This document shows positions 38,778 to 47,031 of a stretch of DNA of 64,000 nucleotides, in pieces (positions within the stretch are counted from its first letter, which is position 1; each line of letters starts with the position of its first letter). Location: assembly GCA_047345645.1 (NCBI GenBank), contig JBLEFH010000001.1; one strand, given 5' to 3'. Source of the stretch: JBLEFH01 sp047345645 (GTDB taxonomy: Bacteria; Pseudomonadota; Alphaproteobacteria; Rhodobacterales; Rhodobacteraceae). The position numbers and the translations under genes were made by a program. The notes under the pieces are model-generated. The model was not told the origin of the DNA. It did no database searches and worked only from the letters and a program-made list of their open reading frames with translations.

Positions 38778-38809
38778 GGGCCTTCCGCGGAAGGCCCTTT
38801 TCTTTTGCT
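38778..38809 (+). terminator. secA terminator
   Basis: GGGCCTTCCGCGGAAGGCCC (38778-38797) is a perfect 20-bp palindrome followed by TTTTCTTTT, 25 nt after the secA stop. Confidence 0.9.
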
Positions 38810-38823
38810 GTCATCCGTTCAAG

Positions 38824-38855
38824 AAAAAAGCCCCGCATAATGCGGGGCTTTCTTT
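38824..38855. terminator. Bidirectional terminator, serves the VPLPA-CTERM gene
   Basis: AAGCCCCGCA (38828-38837) and TGCGGGGCTT (38841-38850) form a perfect 10-bp stem with a TAA loop. The A run on the left and TTTCTTT on the right give it T runs on both strands. It lies 22 nt beyond the stop of the - strand gene ending at 38872. Confidence 0.85.
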
Positions 38856-38871
38856 ATGGATTGGCTATCGC

Positions 38872-39531
38872 TTACGCGTCGCGACGACGGCGCGACACCA
38901 TGCCAAGGCCGAGGATGCCGAGGCCGAGCAGCGGAAGCGCTGCCGGAACCGGAACCGGCGAGATGCTGACAGCGTTCACGTCGAAGCCATCTGCATTCGG
39001 GCCGAAGTAAGCATCGCCACCGATCGTGTTGTTCACGATGCCGATATACTTGAACGGACCGTCGATGCGGGTGACGCTCACGCCGCCCTGTGCATCAGCA
39101 TTGCCGACCACGCCAGCGAGGCTGAAGTTATTTGCGAGGTAATCACCCAGGGTCCCTGCGGTACCATCCCACTCGAACGGATCGTTGCCGAAATAGACGT
39201 TCGCATGCTCGGAATAGTCGGCACAACCATCGGCACCAACATCGTTACAGTTGAAAGTCACTTCGTACACGGTGCCCGTGTCGAACATCTGGTTGTCGAA
39301 GCTCAGCACAACAGCGCCGTTCGCCATGCCGTTTTTCGCAACGCCGAGCGACAGGAACTTGTCGTCCGGTGCGCCGAGCGCGTTGTTTGCGTCGGTGCGG
39401 GTTGCGTCGGTGACATAACCGAGATCCACAGCTTCCACGTTGGTTGCATAAACTGCCGCCGAAGCTTGTGCTGCCACGCTGAGCGCAACGGCAGCTGCTG
39501 CACCAGCAGCGAACTTGTTCATATGTTTCAT
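38872..39531 (-). CDS. VPLPA-CTERM sorting domain protein
   Basis: Secreted protein of 219 residues. Signal peptide KFAAGAAAAVALSVAAQASA, a beta-rich mature domain (ALGAPDDKFLSLGVAKNG early, then VVLSFDNQMFDTGTVYEVTF), and a C-terminal sorting tail: VPVPAALPLLGLGILGLGMV followed by SRRRRDA. This motif-helix-Arg plan is the VPLPA/PEP-CTERM type, processed by exosortase systems in bacteria that make extracellular polysaccharide. No exosortase gene is in the window. A GAGAGA site precedes the ATG. A CRP-like site lies about 157 bp upstream. Confidence 0.82.
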   Translation of the reverse strand: MKHMNKFAAGAAAAVALSVAAQASAAVYATNVEAVDLGYVTDATRTDANNALGAPDDKFLSLGVAKNGMANGAVVLSFDNQMFDTGTVYEVTFNCNDVGADGCADYSEHANVYFGNDPFEWDGTAGTLGDYLANNFSLAGVVGNADAQGGVSVTRIDGPFKYIGIVNNTIGGDAYFGPNADGFDVNAVSISPVPVPAALPLLGLGILGLGMVSRRRRDA

Positions 39532-39687
39532 AGTGTATCTCTCACCCGAATTAATTTCGAAGTAGCCCCAGATTGAGGCGGTGCTACCCGAGGACCATAA
39601 CTTAAGAACTGATTAAAATCCACCGAGAATTGTCCTGAAGACGTCCCTCAGGATGCCTCAAAAATAGCCACGTTAAGAATTCGCTAA

Positions 39688-39703
39688 TGTGATCTACTTC
39701 ACA
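39688..39703. promoter_or_regulatory. CRP/FNR-family site TGTGA-N6-TCACA
   Basis: TGTGATCTACTTCACA matches the E. coli CRP consensus exactly in both arms and is flanked by AA and TA. It is about 157 bp before the VPLPA-CTERM start codon. Which CRP/FNR-family regulator would bind is unknown. Confidence 0.5.
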
Positions 39704-40013
39704 TAGCAGTTTTTTCTTTATCCAGCAAAAGATTTGCGCGTTTCGAACGCGGAATGGAACCGATTCATCCTTTGTAATATGTCTTTTGTAACATTTTGGT
39801 GTTTTCCGCGTTTTGGCGAGAAAGTGCTTAAAACGTTGGGTGCCGTGATCCTGATGCGTGTTTCCGACAATGGGCGGCCACGGTGATTGGGGCCAAATCG
39901 CAGCGTTAAAAACGTGACGGTACGTAAAAGTGACGTAACGTAACTTCGCGACATATCCGCTCATCGGACTGATTTATGTCGAATCACACATCGAATGATT
40001 CGCGTTTTTCAAT

Positions 40014-40040
40014 GAAAAAGCGCGACCGAAGCCGCGCTTT
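40014..40040 (-). terminator. Terminator of the 71-residue gene
   Basis: On the - strand AAAGCGCGGC-TTCG-GTCGCGCTTTTTC forms a stem with one wobble and a TTCG tetraloop, then a T run. It begins 24 nt after the stop at 40064. Confidence 0.75.
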
Positions 40041-40063
40041 AGTGTCGCATGAAATAGTTTAGT

Positions 40064-40279
40064 TTAGTCCGAAGCTGCAGCGACCAGTGCGCCAACCAGC
40101 AGAACCGCACCAACCGGCACGAGCCAGCTTGTCCAGTTCGAGCCGCTCTGGCCGTAGGGTTCCTGCACTTCCGGGGTGTAGACGACGTTTGCGTCTGCCG
40201 CCGGGCCACTCAGCTGGCCGGCAGTCGCAACAGACGCGCTCAATGCGAGCGCAGCCGTCATGGCTGTAAGCTTTTTCAT
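40064..40279 (-). CDS. Small exported single-pass membrane protein, 71 residues
   Basis: Signal peptide MKKLTAMTAALALSASVATA, a short periplasmic stretch (VVYTPEVQEPYGQSGSNW), and one membrane helix near the C terminus (WLVPVGAVLLVGALVAAAS). GAGGAGAG site before the ATG and its own terminator, so it is a genuine monocistronic gene. I do not recognise a function. Confidence 0.75.
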   Translation of the reverse strand: MKKLTAMTAALALSASVATAGQLSGPAADANVVYTPEVQEPYGQSGSNWTSWLVPVGAVLLVGALVAAASD

Positions 40280-40368
40280 TTTGCTCTCCTCATGGCACGA
40301 TTGTGAGTGGGACAGGCTTCTCCCCGCCGCGCCTTAATTAGCCTGCGGGCGGTATTTTCCGTCAAAAC

Positions 40369-40403
40369 GAAAAACGGGGCAAGATATCTCTATCTCGCCC
40401 CGT
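40369..40403 (-). terminator. Terminator of the L,D-transpeptidase gene
   Basis: ACGGGGCAAGATA (40374-40386) pairs with TATCTCGCCCCGT (40391-40403), a 13-bp stem with one A-C mismatch and a TCTC loop. On the - strand TTTTT follows. It lies about 27 nt after the stop at 40431. Confidence 0.8.
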
Positions 40404-40430
40404 AAATTCTTGCGCAGATGTGATATTTGC

Positions 40431-41066
40431 TTAAATCACATGCACCTTGGTGCCGACTTGCGCCATGCCGAACAGCTCCTGGATGTGCTCGTTATAGAGG
40501 CCGAAGCAGCCCGAAGAGGCGCGGCGCCCGATTTTGCGCGTGTCCTGCGTGCCGTGGATCAGGTAGTAGGTCCAGCTCAGATACATCGCATGGGTGCCGA
40601 GCGGGTTCAGCGGATCGCCCGGACCGACATAACGGGGCAGGGACGGATCGCGCTTGATCATCGACGGGGTGGGCGCCCAGTCCGGCCCGACTTTCTTACG
40701 CACGATCTCGGTGCGGCCGCGCTTGGTCAGATCCTCTGTCATCGGAACAGAGGTCGGGTATACGCGATAGGTCTGGCCATCACCGCTCCAGAAGTGCAGG
40801 GCGCGGGCTTGCGTGTCCTCAACGATCACGCCGACGCCGAGGCTGTCATAGTGATCCCGCCAGTTCCGCGAGCGGAAATTCGAGATGTTGTGGCCGCTGG
40901 TGCCACCATCCGCCATCGGGCGATTCTCAAGATCTGCCGTGGTCTGGCCAGTGACGGCCGAACGCACCTGAGCGAACGCTTTGGGCGCGATCAGGCCGGT
41001 GGCACCGATGGTCAGGGCCGAAGTTGTAAATGCACGACGGTTCAGCAGTGGTGTCTTTTTGGTCAT
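40431..41066 (-). CDS. L,D-transpeptidase (YkuD family), Tat-type signal
   Basis: Peptidoglycan cross-linking or lipoprotein-attaching enzyme, 211 residues. The N terminus has twin arginines (LLNRRAFTTSALTIGATG) before a signal ending PKAFA, suggesting Tat export. The YkuD catalytic region shows YYLIHGTQDTRKIGRRASSG followed by CFGLYNEH, with catalytic His and Cys intact; the usual Arg after Cys-x is Gly here. YVGPGDPLNPLGTHAMYLSW is also typical. Divergent from the CAP lipoprotein with a 143-bp gap. Confidence 0.88.
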   Translation of the reverse strand: MTKKTPLLNRRAFTTSALTIGATGLIAPKAFAQVRSAVTGQTTADLENRPMADGGTSGHNISNFRSRNWRDHYDSLGVGVIVEDTQARALHFWSGDGQTYRVYPTSVPMTEDLTKRGRTEIVRKKVGPDWAPTPSMIKRDPSLPRYVGPGDPLNPLGTHAMYLSWTYYLIHGTQDTRKIGRRASSGCFGLYNEHIQELFGMAQVGTKVHVI

Positions 41067-41209
41067 AACATGCCCTCAAAAATGTTTGTCGCAATATATA
41101 ATAGGGTGTTAGGATTTTGCAAAGGCCTGTGTGACGACCGCTCACAAGGGTTTGAATGTATTCCTAACTCCAGATAAAGCATAAGCAGCGAAAAGCGAAA
41201 GGGACACTG

Positions 41210-41821
41210 ATGTTCAAAAAAATTATTCTTGCCGGGGTTGCCGCAGCCGCGCTTGCTGCCTGCAGCACGGGACCGACCGCTGCGCCTGTCCAGCCGGGAC
41301 AAGGTCTTGGGTTTAATGGTTCGCAAATTCCGGCGGGCTCCGAAGCCGATATTCAATACCGTCACCTCGACGCCGTGAACGCGCTGCGGGCGCAAAGCGG
41401 TCTGTCGCCGCTTCAGCTCAATGCGAGCCTGAACGCTGCCGCGCTGACCCATGCGCGCGATATGTCCGTGCAAAAGCGCGCCTGGCATTTCGGTTCTGAC
41501 GGGGCGTCGCCGCAGCAGCGTGCGAACCGTGCCGGTTACACTGCGCGCGTTGTGCAGGAAAACATCGCCGAAGCCTACGAGGGCGAGTTCCAGGTCATGA
41601 AAACTTGGGTATCTGAAGAGAACACGCGCCAAGCGATGGTCGACCCGTCCGCAACCGATTTGGGCCTCGCTTATGTGCAGGACCCGGATGGCAAGCTCTG
41701 GTGGGTGCAGCTTCTGGGCGACTCGCGTCAGCGTCTGATCGCTTCGACCGTGCAGGGGCCGGATGGCACCTTCTCGACCGAGAGCATGGACCCGCAGCCG
41801 ATTGAGACCGTTGTCAACTAA
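41210..41821 (+). CDS. CAP/SCP-domain lipoprotein
   Basis: 203 residues. Lipobox LAAC (Cys18) after a signal peptide (KKIILAGVAAAALAAC). The CAP domain spans residues 50-165: HLDAVNALRAQSGLSPLQLN, AALTHARDMSVQKRAWHFG, VVQENIAEAYEGEF. Bacterial CAP proteins are of uncertain function. Strand-divergent neighbour is an L,D-transpeptidase, so envelope function is plausible. Confidence 0.85.
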   Translation: MFKKIILAGVAAAALAACSTGPTAAPVQPGQGLGFNGSQIPAGSEADIQYRHLDAVNALRAQSGLSPLQLNASLNAAALTHARDMSVQKRAWHFGSDGASPQQRANRAGYTARVVQENIAEAYEGEFQVMKTWVSEENTRQAMVDPSATDLGLAYVQDPDGKLWWVQLLGDSRQRLIASTVQGPDGTFSTESMDPQPIETVVN

Positions 41822-41842
41822 GCCAGCGGTTTACAGGCAAGA

Positions 41843-41869
41843 AAGGCGCCCTTCGCGGCGCCTTTTTTC
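41843..41869 (+). terminator. Terminator of the CAP lipoprotein gene
   Basis: AGGCGCC (41844-41850) and GGCGCCT (41857-41863) form the stem around CTTCGC, then TTTTTT. It begins 22 nt after the stop and touches the end of the convergent RidA-family gene. Confidence 0.8.
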
Positions 41870-42257
41870 ATGCGATGGCGACGGCCTCGATTTCGAGAAG
41901 CCATGCCGGATCATAGATATCCGCGATAATCACCGTCAGCGCAGCCTGATGGTCGCCAAGCACCTCTTGCCGCACGGCGCTGTTCGCCTCGCGATAGCGG
42001 CGGTCCGCCAGATAGGTTCGGTGCGAGACGAGATTGGTGAGACCCATCTCCGCCGCCTCCAATTGTGCGATCACATTGGCCCAGGCGAGCCGGGCTTGAT
42101 CTGCGAAATCGGGCGGGGTGTTGCCCTCCAAATCGACCGGAATCTGCCCGCTGATATGCAGGATGCGTTGCGCATTCTCCGTCAGAACCGCTTGCGCATA
42201 GCCGCCCGCGCTTTGCGGCGCGTTGGCGGCGTTGATCGGGATGTGTTTGGCGCTCAT
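41868..42257 (-). CDS. RidA (YjgF/YER057c/UK114) family protein
   Basis: 129 residues. The family deaminates reactive enamines/imines. Fold features include SAGGYAQAVLTENAQRILHI, SGQIPVDLEGNTP, and NVIAQLEAAEMGLTNLV; the C terminus ends LLEIEAVAIA where canonical RidA has an Arg-bearing (V/I)EIE motif. The catalytic Arg of true RidA is not clearly placed, so a RidA-subfamily member of unknown substrate is safer. Confidence 0.82.
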   Translation of the reverse strand: MSAKHIPINAANAPQSAGGYAQAVLTENAQRILHISGQIPVDLEGNTPPDFADQARLAWANVIAQLEAAEMGLTNLVSHRTYLADRRYREANSAVRQEVLGDHQAALTVIIADIYDPAWLLEIEAVAIA

Positions 42258-42258
42258 G

Positions 42259-42281
42259 AAAAAAGCGGCGCGCAGGCCGCC
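42259..42281 (-). terminator. Weak terminator between the lipoprotein transpeptidase and RidA genes
   Basis: GCGGC (42265-42269) and GCCGC (42276-42280) form a short GC stem; on the - strand TTTTTT follows (42264-42259). It lies between the stop at 42287 and the next start at 42257. Confidence 0.5.
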
Positions 42282-42286
42282 TCCTT

Positions 42287-42829
42287 TTAGTCGGGAAGGA
42301 TCGTGACCGGGGTGCCGATCGGGACCATGTTGTAGATTTGCGAAATCTCCGCGTCGGAGATGGAAATACAGCCCGCCGTCCAGTCCGGTCCGTCATCGTC
42401 GATGCCGGGGCGCGGGCCGCCATGGATGAAAATATCGCCGCCCGGACTTTTCCCCATCGCCTTGGCAATCGCGATGTCCTCGGGCTGCGGATAGTTGATG
42501 CCGATGGAGAGATAGAAGGTGCTGTTGGGGTTCTTGCGATCCACGAAGAAGCGGCCCTCGGGGGTTTTCCCGTCGCCCTCATAGACCTTGTCGCCATCCG
42601 GCGCGAAGCCCAAGTCAATCGCATAGGTGCCGAGCGTCGTCGCGCCGCTCATCAAAAACATTTTGCGCGAGCCCTTCATGATGATGACATGATCGACCTC
42701 GGGCCCCGAATAGGGGAGCGCTTTAGGAGAGAAATAGGGATTTTGCGGGAAGGACTGCTCGTTCTTGCCACCACCGCAAGCGGCGAGAAGCATGAGCAAA
42801 CCTGCCGCGACAAGTGAATATACACGCAT
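42287..42829 (-). CDS. L,D-transpeptidase family lipoprotein
   Basis: 180 residues. Lipobox LLAAC (Cys18). The YkuD core shows VDHVIIMKGSRKMFLMSGAT early, GDGKTPEGRFFVDRKNP, and the catalytic FIHGGPRPGIDDDGPDWTAG followed by CISISDAEI, with His and Cys present. This is the ErfK/DUF-type branch with Gly-rich spacing, distinct from the Tat-type enzyme at 40.4 kb. Confidence 0.87.
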   Translation of the reverse strand: MRVYSLVAAGLLMLLAACGGGKNEQSFPQNPYFSPKALPYSGPEVDHVIIMKGSRKMFLMSGATTLGTYAIDLGFAPDGDKVYEGDGKTPEGRFFVDRKNPNSTFYLSIGINYPQPEDIAIAKAMGKSPGGDIFIHGGPRPGIDDDGPDWTAGCISISDAEISQIYNMVPIGTPVTILPD

Positions 42830-42908
42830 AGCTGCCTCATTTTTAATGCGCCGGTTCCGGCTTGTTTTGCCGTATTTATAGCAAAACAGAGAGAGGCTTT
42901 CTATCCTC

Positions 42909-44078
42909 TTAAGCGGGCGCTTTTTTCAGGGCAGACTTGCGCTGTTTCTCCGTGGCGCTCTTGAGCTGACCGCAAGCGGCCATGATGTCCTCGCCGCGCG
43001 GCGTGCGCACGGGCGAGGCGTAACCCGCGCGATTCACGATATTGGCGAAGGTCTCGATCCGGTCATCATCGGAGCGCTCATAGGGCGCGCCCGGCCATGG
43101 ATTGAAGGGGATCAGGTTGATCTTGGCGGGAATGCCGGAGATCAGCTTGACCAGACGGCGCGCATCCGCGTCGCTGTCATTGACGCCTTTCAGCATCACA
43201 TATTCAAAGGTGATCCGCTCGGAATTCGACAGGGTCGGATAATCGCGGCAGGCCTGAAGCAGCGTCTCGATATTATATTTCTTGTTGATCGGCACCAGCT
43301 TGTCGCGCACCTCATCGGTGGTCGCGTGGAAGGAGATCGCGAGCAGACAGCCGATTTCCTCCCCCACACGGGCGATCTCCGGAACGATCCCGCTGGTCGA
43401 AAGGGTGATGCGGCGGCGCGACAGCGAAATGCCCTCGCCATCCATCGCGATCTTCATCGCGTCGCGGACATTGTCGGTGTTGTAGAGCGGCTCGCCCATG
43501 CCCATCAGAACCACGTTCGAAATCTTGCGGCGCTCTTCGGGGCCGGTCGCCCAGTCCCCCAGATCCTCGCGGGCCACCATGATCTGGCCGACGATCTCGT
43601 CCACGGTGAGGTTACGCACGAGCCGCTGCGTCCCGGTGTGGCAGAAGGAGCAATTCAGCGTGCAGCCGACCTGGCTGGAAATGCAAAGCGTGCCGCGATC
43701 CGATTCCGGGATATAGACCGTCTCGACCTCATGCCCGCCGGCGATACGCAGCAGATATTTGCGCGTGCCATCCTCGGAGATTTGCCGGGTCACGATCTCC
43801 GGGCGGCGGAGCGCATAGCGTTCGGCGAGATCGGCGCGAATGGCCTTGGAGAGATTGGTCATCTCGTCAAAGCTTTTCACCCCGTGGAAATAGACCCAGG
43901 ACCAGATCTGCCCGGTGCGCATCTTCACCTGCTTCTCCGGGATGCCAATCTCGCGCAGCGCATCGCCAAGAGCCGCACGGCTCAGCCCAATCAGATTCGG
44001 CAATCCCTCCGCGTCCTTGCGGGGAATGGTCACGAGATCCTGCGTAATCGGCGCGGTGGCGGTCATGTCTCTATCCAT
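42909..44078 (-). CDS. rlmN: 23S rRNA (A2503-C2)/tRNA (A37-C2) methyltransferase RlmN
   Basis: Radical-SAM methyltransferase. The cluster motif is CTLNCSFCHTG and the C-terminal catalytic Cys is in MAACGQLKSA. I start at ATG 44078 (389 residues) because an upstream in-frame ATG at 44129 lies in the terminator of the preceding gene; ATG 44066 (MTATAPITQDL) is an equally possible start. NLIGLSRAALGDALREIGIP and LMGMGEPLYN are family motifs. Confidence 0.93.
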   Translation of the reverse strand: MDRDMTATAPITQDLVTIPRKDAEGLPNLIGLSRAALGDALREIGIPEKQVKMRTGQIWSWVYFHGVKSFDEMTNLSKAIRADLAERYALRRPEIVTRQISEDGTRKYLLRIAGGHEVETVYIPESDRGTLCISSQVGCTLNCSFCHTGTQRLVRNLTVDEIVGQIMVAREDLGDWATGPEERRKISNVVLMGMGEPLYNTDNVRDAMKIAMDGEGISLSRRRITLSTSGIVPEIARVGEEIGCLLAISFHATTDEVRDKLVPINKKYNIETLLQACRDYPTLSNSERITFEYVMLKGVNDSDADARRLVKLISGIPAKINLIPFNPWPGAPYERSDDDRIETFANIVNRAGYASPVRTPRGEDIMAACGQLKSATEKQRKSALKKAPA

Positions 44079-44092
44079 GGGGTCATCCAATA

Positions 44093-44120
44093 TCAAAACC
44101 CGCCGTTTTACGGGCGGGTT
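44093..44120 (-). terminator. Terminator after the IalB-like gene
   Basis: AACCCGCC (44097-44104) and GGCGGGTT (44113-44120) form a perfect 8-bp stem; on the - strand TTTTG follows. It lies about 43 nt after the stop at 44163 and just before rlmN. Confidence 0.7.
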
Positions 44121-44162
44121 CTGCATCATATAGCAATTTTGCGGTGCTTTGGCCAGAGCGCC

Positions 44163-44669
44163 TTAGTAGCAGGCCTCTTCCGCCGCGTTGATCGCAGCCA
44201 TCGAGCCGTTCAGCGAAATCGTGTCGGTGGTTTGGGTCCCGCGCGAGGAGGTGCCGATGAAGCTGGCCGAAGAGCCGCGCTTCAGCGCCGACACCAGCTT
44301 GGTGTCCTCCGACGGGCTGTAGGGCCATGCCCATTCGCCATCGGTGTAGAGTTTCACATCGGTGCTGCCGATCGTCGCGGTGACTTCGCTGTCCTGACGG
44401 AGCGGGTAGCCGACATTGTAGCTGACTTCGCCCTTCACATTGTCCGACGGGCGGAAGGTGACCATCAGGCGGATCTCGCCGCGGCTTGCATCGACCGTCT
44501 GACCGCCGCGCTCGGCTTTCCAGGTGGTCGGCATGGAGACGGCCCAGCACAGCCCGTCCTCGGCATACATCATCCAGTCGCCATGCTCCTCACTTGCAGC
44601 CATGGCCAGCGCAGGCGTCATCAGGCCAAGCGCAATTACGGTGGATTTCACAAAAGATTTCATCTGCAT
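44163..44669 (-). CDS. Invasion-associated locus B (IalB)-like periplasmic protein
   Basis: 168 residues. Signal peptide KSFVKSTVIALGLMTPALAM. The mature domain begins HGDWMMYAEDGLCWAVSMP, with RLMVTFRPSDNVKGEVSYNV later and a C-terminal Cys pair partner in EEACY. This matches the IalB fold common in Alphaproteobacteria; despite the name, it is not evidence of virulence. Ends with its own terminator. Confidence 0.72.
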   Translation of the reverse strand: MQMKSFVKSTVIALGLMTPALAMAASEEHGDWMMYAEDGLCWAVSMPTTWKAERGGQTVDASRGEIRLMVTFRPSDNVKGEVSYNVGYPLRQDSEVTATIGSTDVKLYTDGEWAWPYSPSEDTKLVSALKRGSSASFIGTSSRGTQTTDTISLNGSMAAINAAEEACY

Positions 44670-44831
44670 TTCGCCTCGTTTTGTTCAGGCCCCGTTATCC
44701 CGGGGTTTCCACTGGCGCGCTTGGCACCTGCTCGACAGATACTTTAGCCTAATCCGGGAGGATTTTTCCAGCCCCCTTGACGGAAATGTGCATGCGGGAC
44801 ATGGATGACGAGAGATCAAAAGGAGCAGGCT

Positions 44832-45854
44832 ATGGCACAAGGTGCGGTGACGCTGGCGGAAATCTGGCGCGGCGATCTTCTGGAGTCGCAACATGATGGC
44901 TGGGCGGTGGTCGCAAAGCCGGATGGCGAGGTGGTCGCAAGCTGGGGTGATCCGGGCCATATCATCTATCCGCGCTCCTCGGCCAAGATGCTTCACCAAC
45001 TGCCGCTGGTGGAAAGCGGCGCGGCGGATGCCATGGGTCTTACGCCCGCGCAACTGGCGCTCGCTTGCGCGTCCCATGACGGGGCGAAAGAGCATACGAC
45101 GATGGTCAGCGAATGGCTCGCGGCGCTTGGTCTCGGCGACGACGATCTGCGCTGCGGCCCGCAAGTCCCGTTCGACGAGGCGGCGCGTCACGCGATCCTT
45201 TGCGATGGCGGTCCGGCCTGCCAGATGCACAACACCTGTTCGGGCAAGCATATGGGCTATCTGACGGCGAGCAAACATATGGGCGCGAGCCTCGACGACT
45301 ATATCGACCCGTCGCATCCCCTGCAAAAACAGGTGCTTGCGGCGCTGGAAGAGATGTCCGGCGAGGACGCGAAAGCCATGGGGATCGACGGCTGCTCTGC
45401 GCCGACCTTCGCGATTTCGGTCGCGGGTCTGGCCAAGGCGATGGCGAAAATGGCCGCGCCGCAGGGGCTGGGCGAGACACGGGCGAAGGCGGCGACCCGG
45501 CTCATCGACGCAATGCGGGAGAACCCGGTGATGGTGCGGGGCGAAACCGCATCGGACACGCGGATGATGGAGGCGACGGGCGGCCGCGCGGCGGTGAAAT
45601 TCGGCGCGGAGGGCGTCTACACGGCGGCGATCCCGGATCTCGGCATCGGCGTCGCGCTCAAGGTTGCGGACGGCAATTTGCGCGGTGCGGAAGCAGCGAT
45701 TGCGACTCTGCTCACCCGTCTGGGGGTGGCCGAGGCCGAGGATCCGCGGATCAAGGATTACATGACGCCGGTGCTGCTCAACAGGCGCAGCCTCGCGGTC
45801 GGCGAGACCCGCCCGAGTGCGACGCTTTGGGAAGACGGCAAGGCGCTTCTCTAA
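44832..45854 (+). CDS. L-asparaginase II (Rhizobium-type)
   Basis: Hydrolyses asparagine to aspartate and ammonia. 340 residues from ATG 44832, with AGGAG 6 nt upstream; an ATG at 44805 is in frame but lacks a site. The Asparaginase_II family features are visible: YPRSSAKMLHQLPLVESGAA, LACASHDGAKEHTTM, NTCSGKHMGYLTASKHM, and MGIDGCSAPTFAIS. This family is unrelated to E. coli AnsA/AnsB. Monocistronic, with a bidirectional terminator after it. Confidence 0.9.
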   Translation: MAQGAVTLAEIWRGDLLESQHDGWAVVAKPDGEVVASWGDPGHIIYPRSSAKMLHQLPLVESGAADAMGLTPAQLALACASHDGAKEHTTMVSEWLAALGLGDDDLRCGPQVPFDEAARHAILCDGGPACQMHNTCSGKHMGYLTASKHMGASLDDYIDPSHPLQKQVLAALEEMSGEDAKAMGIDGCSAPTFAISVAGLAKAMAKMAAPQGLGETRAKAATRLIDAMRENPVMVRGETASDTRMMEATGGRAAVKFGAEGVYTAAIPDLGIGVALKVADGNLRGAEAAIATLLTRLGVAEAEDPRIKDYMTPVLLNRRSLAVGETRPSATLWEDGKALL

Positions 45855-45873
45855 ACCTGTGCCATAAAATATA

Positions 45874-45906
45874 AAAAGCCGCGCCAAAGATCGGGCGCGG
45901 CTTTTT
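45874..45906. terminator. Bidirectional terminator between asparaginase and ptsN
   Basis: AAGCCGCGCC (45877-45886) and GGGCGCGGCTT (45893-45903) form the stem; T runs on both strands (AAAAA left, TTTTT right). It serves convergent asparaginase and ptsN. Confidence 0.85.
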
Positions 45907-45924
45907 CATGTCTGCGGGAGCGGA

Positions 45925-46389
45925 TCAAGCAGCCTTGCTTTTCTCCTGCTCCGTCAAAACCGCATAAAGCGTCGACGCGTCGTCATTGGCGCGCAGCTTC
46001 TTGCACATATTTTCGTCGCGCAGAAGGCGCGAGACGCGGGCGAGCGCCTTGAGATGTTCCGCACCCGATTCGGTCGGGGCGAGCAGGACAAAGACCAAGG
46101 TCACGGGCTTGCGGTCAACCGCATCGAAATCGACAGCCTTTTCGAGCGTGATGAAAATCCCCACCACCTCGTCAAGCTCATCAAGACGCGCATGAGGGAT
46201 CGCAACACCGCGCCCCATCCCCGTCGGGCCAAGCTCTTCGCGCGCTTTCAGGGCCTCGAAAACCTTCTTTTCGTCAAGGCCATAGATACGCTCTGCGAGC
46301 TCAGCAATTTCGAGAAACAGCCGTTTCTTGCTGGATACGTTCAGGCCTGGCACCACAGCTTGTGACGCCAGGATTTTGGACATTTCCAT
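45925..46389 (-). CDS. ptsN: PTS IIA-like nitrogen regulatory protein
   Basis: EIIA-Ntr, phosphorylated component of the regulatory PTS-Ntr chain. 154 residues. The phosphorylated His is in GRGVAIPHARLDEL near residue 66. An AAAGGA site precedes ATG 46389. The order lptB-hpf-ptsN is classical, but rpoN, which usually lies between lptB and hpf, is missing. Confidence 0.94.
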   Translation of the reverse strand: MEMSKILASQAVVPGLNVSSKKRLFLEIAELAERIYGLDEKKVFEALKAREELGPTGMGRGVAIPHARLDELDEVVGIFITLEKAVDFDAVDRKPVTLVFVLLAPTESGAEHLKALARVSRLLRDENMCKKLRANDDASTLYAVLTEQEKSKAA

Positions 46390-46440
46390 GAAGTCCTTTC
46401 CGGGCCGCGAAGGCGGCCCCTGCTCATCTCAATGCGGCGA

Positions 46441-47031
46441 TCATCCCAGCTTTCTTGGGTCGATCCAGCCGATATTTCCGTCGTCGCGGGTATAAATCAC
46501 ATTTACCCCGCCATGTGAACTGTTGCGGAAGACCAACATCGGGGCCGCCGAAAGCTCCATCTCCATGACCGCTTCGCCAACGCTCAGCGTTTTCACCTTG
46601 GTTTCCATCTCGGCGACGATCATCGGCTGAAGGGTGTCGTCACCGTTGACGGCGCCCTCGAGATCCGAGTCATCTGGATAGGCAGCGAGGACATAGGACG
46701 ATGCGCCCTCAACTTCAACCGGAGATTTCCGCGTCTTGTTATGGTCCTTCAGGCGCCGGCGGTGGCGGCGCATCTGTTTGTCCATGCGTTCAAGGGCTTC
46801 CTCGAAACTTTCATAGATCTCATTGGCGCGGCCCTTGGCCTGCACAGTCAGTCCCGAAGAGAGATGGACCGAAGAATCGCAGACCAACTCATGGGCATCT
46901 TTCGAGAAGGTCACAACGGCTTCCGTGGGACGCTGGGAATATTTGTCCAACGTTTCGAGAAGACGATCTTCGACATGCGTTTGAAGGGCTTCGCCCGTGT
47001 CGAGTTGTTTTCCACTGACCTGAATGCGCAT
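46441..47031 (-). CDS. hpf: Ribosome hibernation promoting factor, long form
   Basis: Dimerises and stores 70S ribosomes as 100S particles. 196 residues. N-terminal S30AE domain (MRIQVSGKQLDTGEALQTHV, ERMDKQMRRHRRRLKDH) and the C-terminal dimerisation domain (AAPMLVFRNSSHGGVNVIY, then WIDPRKLG) mark the long form. Upstream gap of 163 bp to lptB probably carries its promoter; ptsN follows after 51 bp. Confidence 0.94.
   Translation of the reverse strand: MRIQVSGKQLDTGEALQTHVEDRLLETLDKYSQRPTEAVVTFSKDAHELVCDSSVHLSSGLTVQAKGRANEIYESFEEALERMDKQMRRHRRRLKDHNKTRKSPVEVEGASSYVLAAYPDDSDLEGAVNGDDTLQPMIVAEMETKVKTLSVGEAVMEMELSAAPMLVFRNSSHGGVNVIYTRDDGNIGWIDPRKLG

Larger units (their letters stand above)
39532..40063. 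other. Long AT-rich intergenic region before the VPLPA-CTERM gene
   Basis: 532 bases with lower GC than the surroundings. It holds a perfect CRP-type site (39688-39703), repeated TACGTAA/GTAACG fragments near 39918-39945, and at the far end the terminator of the 71-residue gene (40014-40040). A 120-codon frame on the - strand has no ribosome site and no recognisable protein features, so I treat the region as regulatory. Confidence 0.55.

Noticed and set aside
39602..39964. 120-codon - strand frame in the intergenic region before the VPLPA-CTERM gene
   Set aside because: No ribosome site, unusual composition, and it overlaps the CRP-type site. Treated as non-coding.
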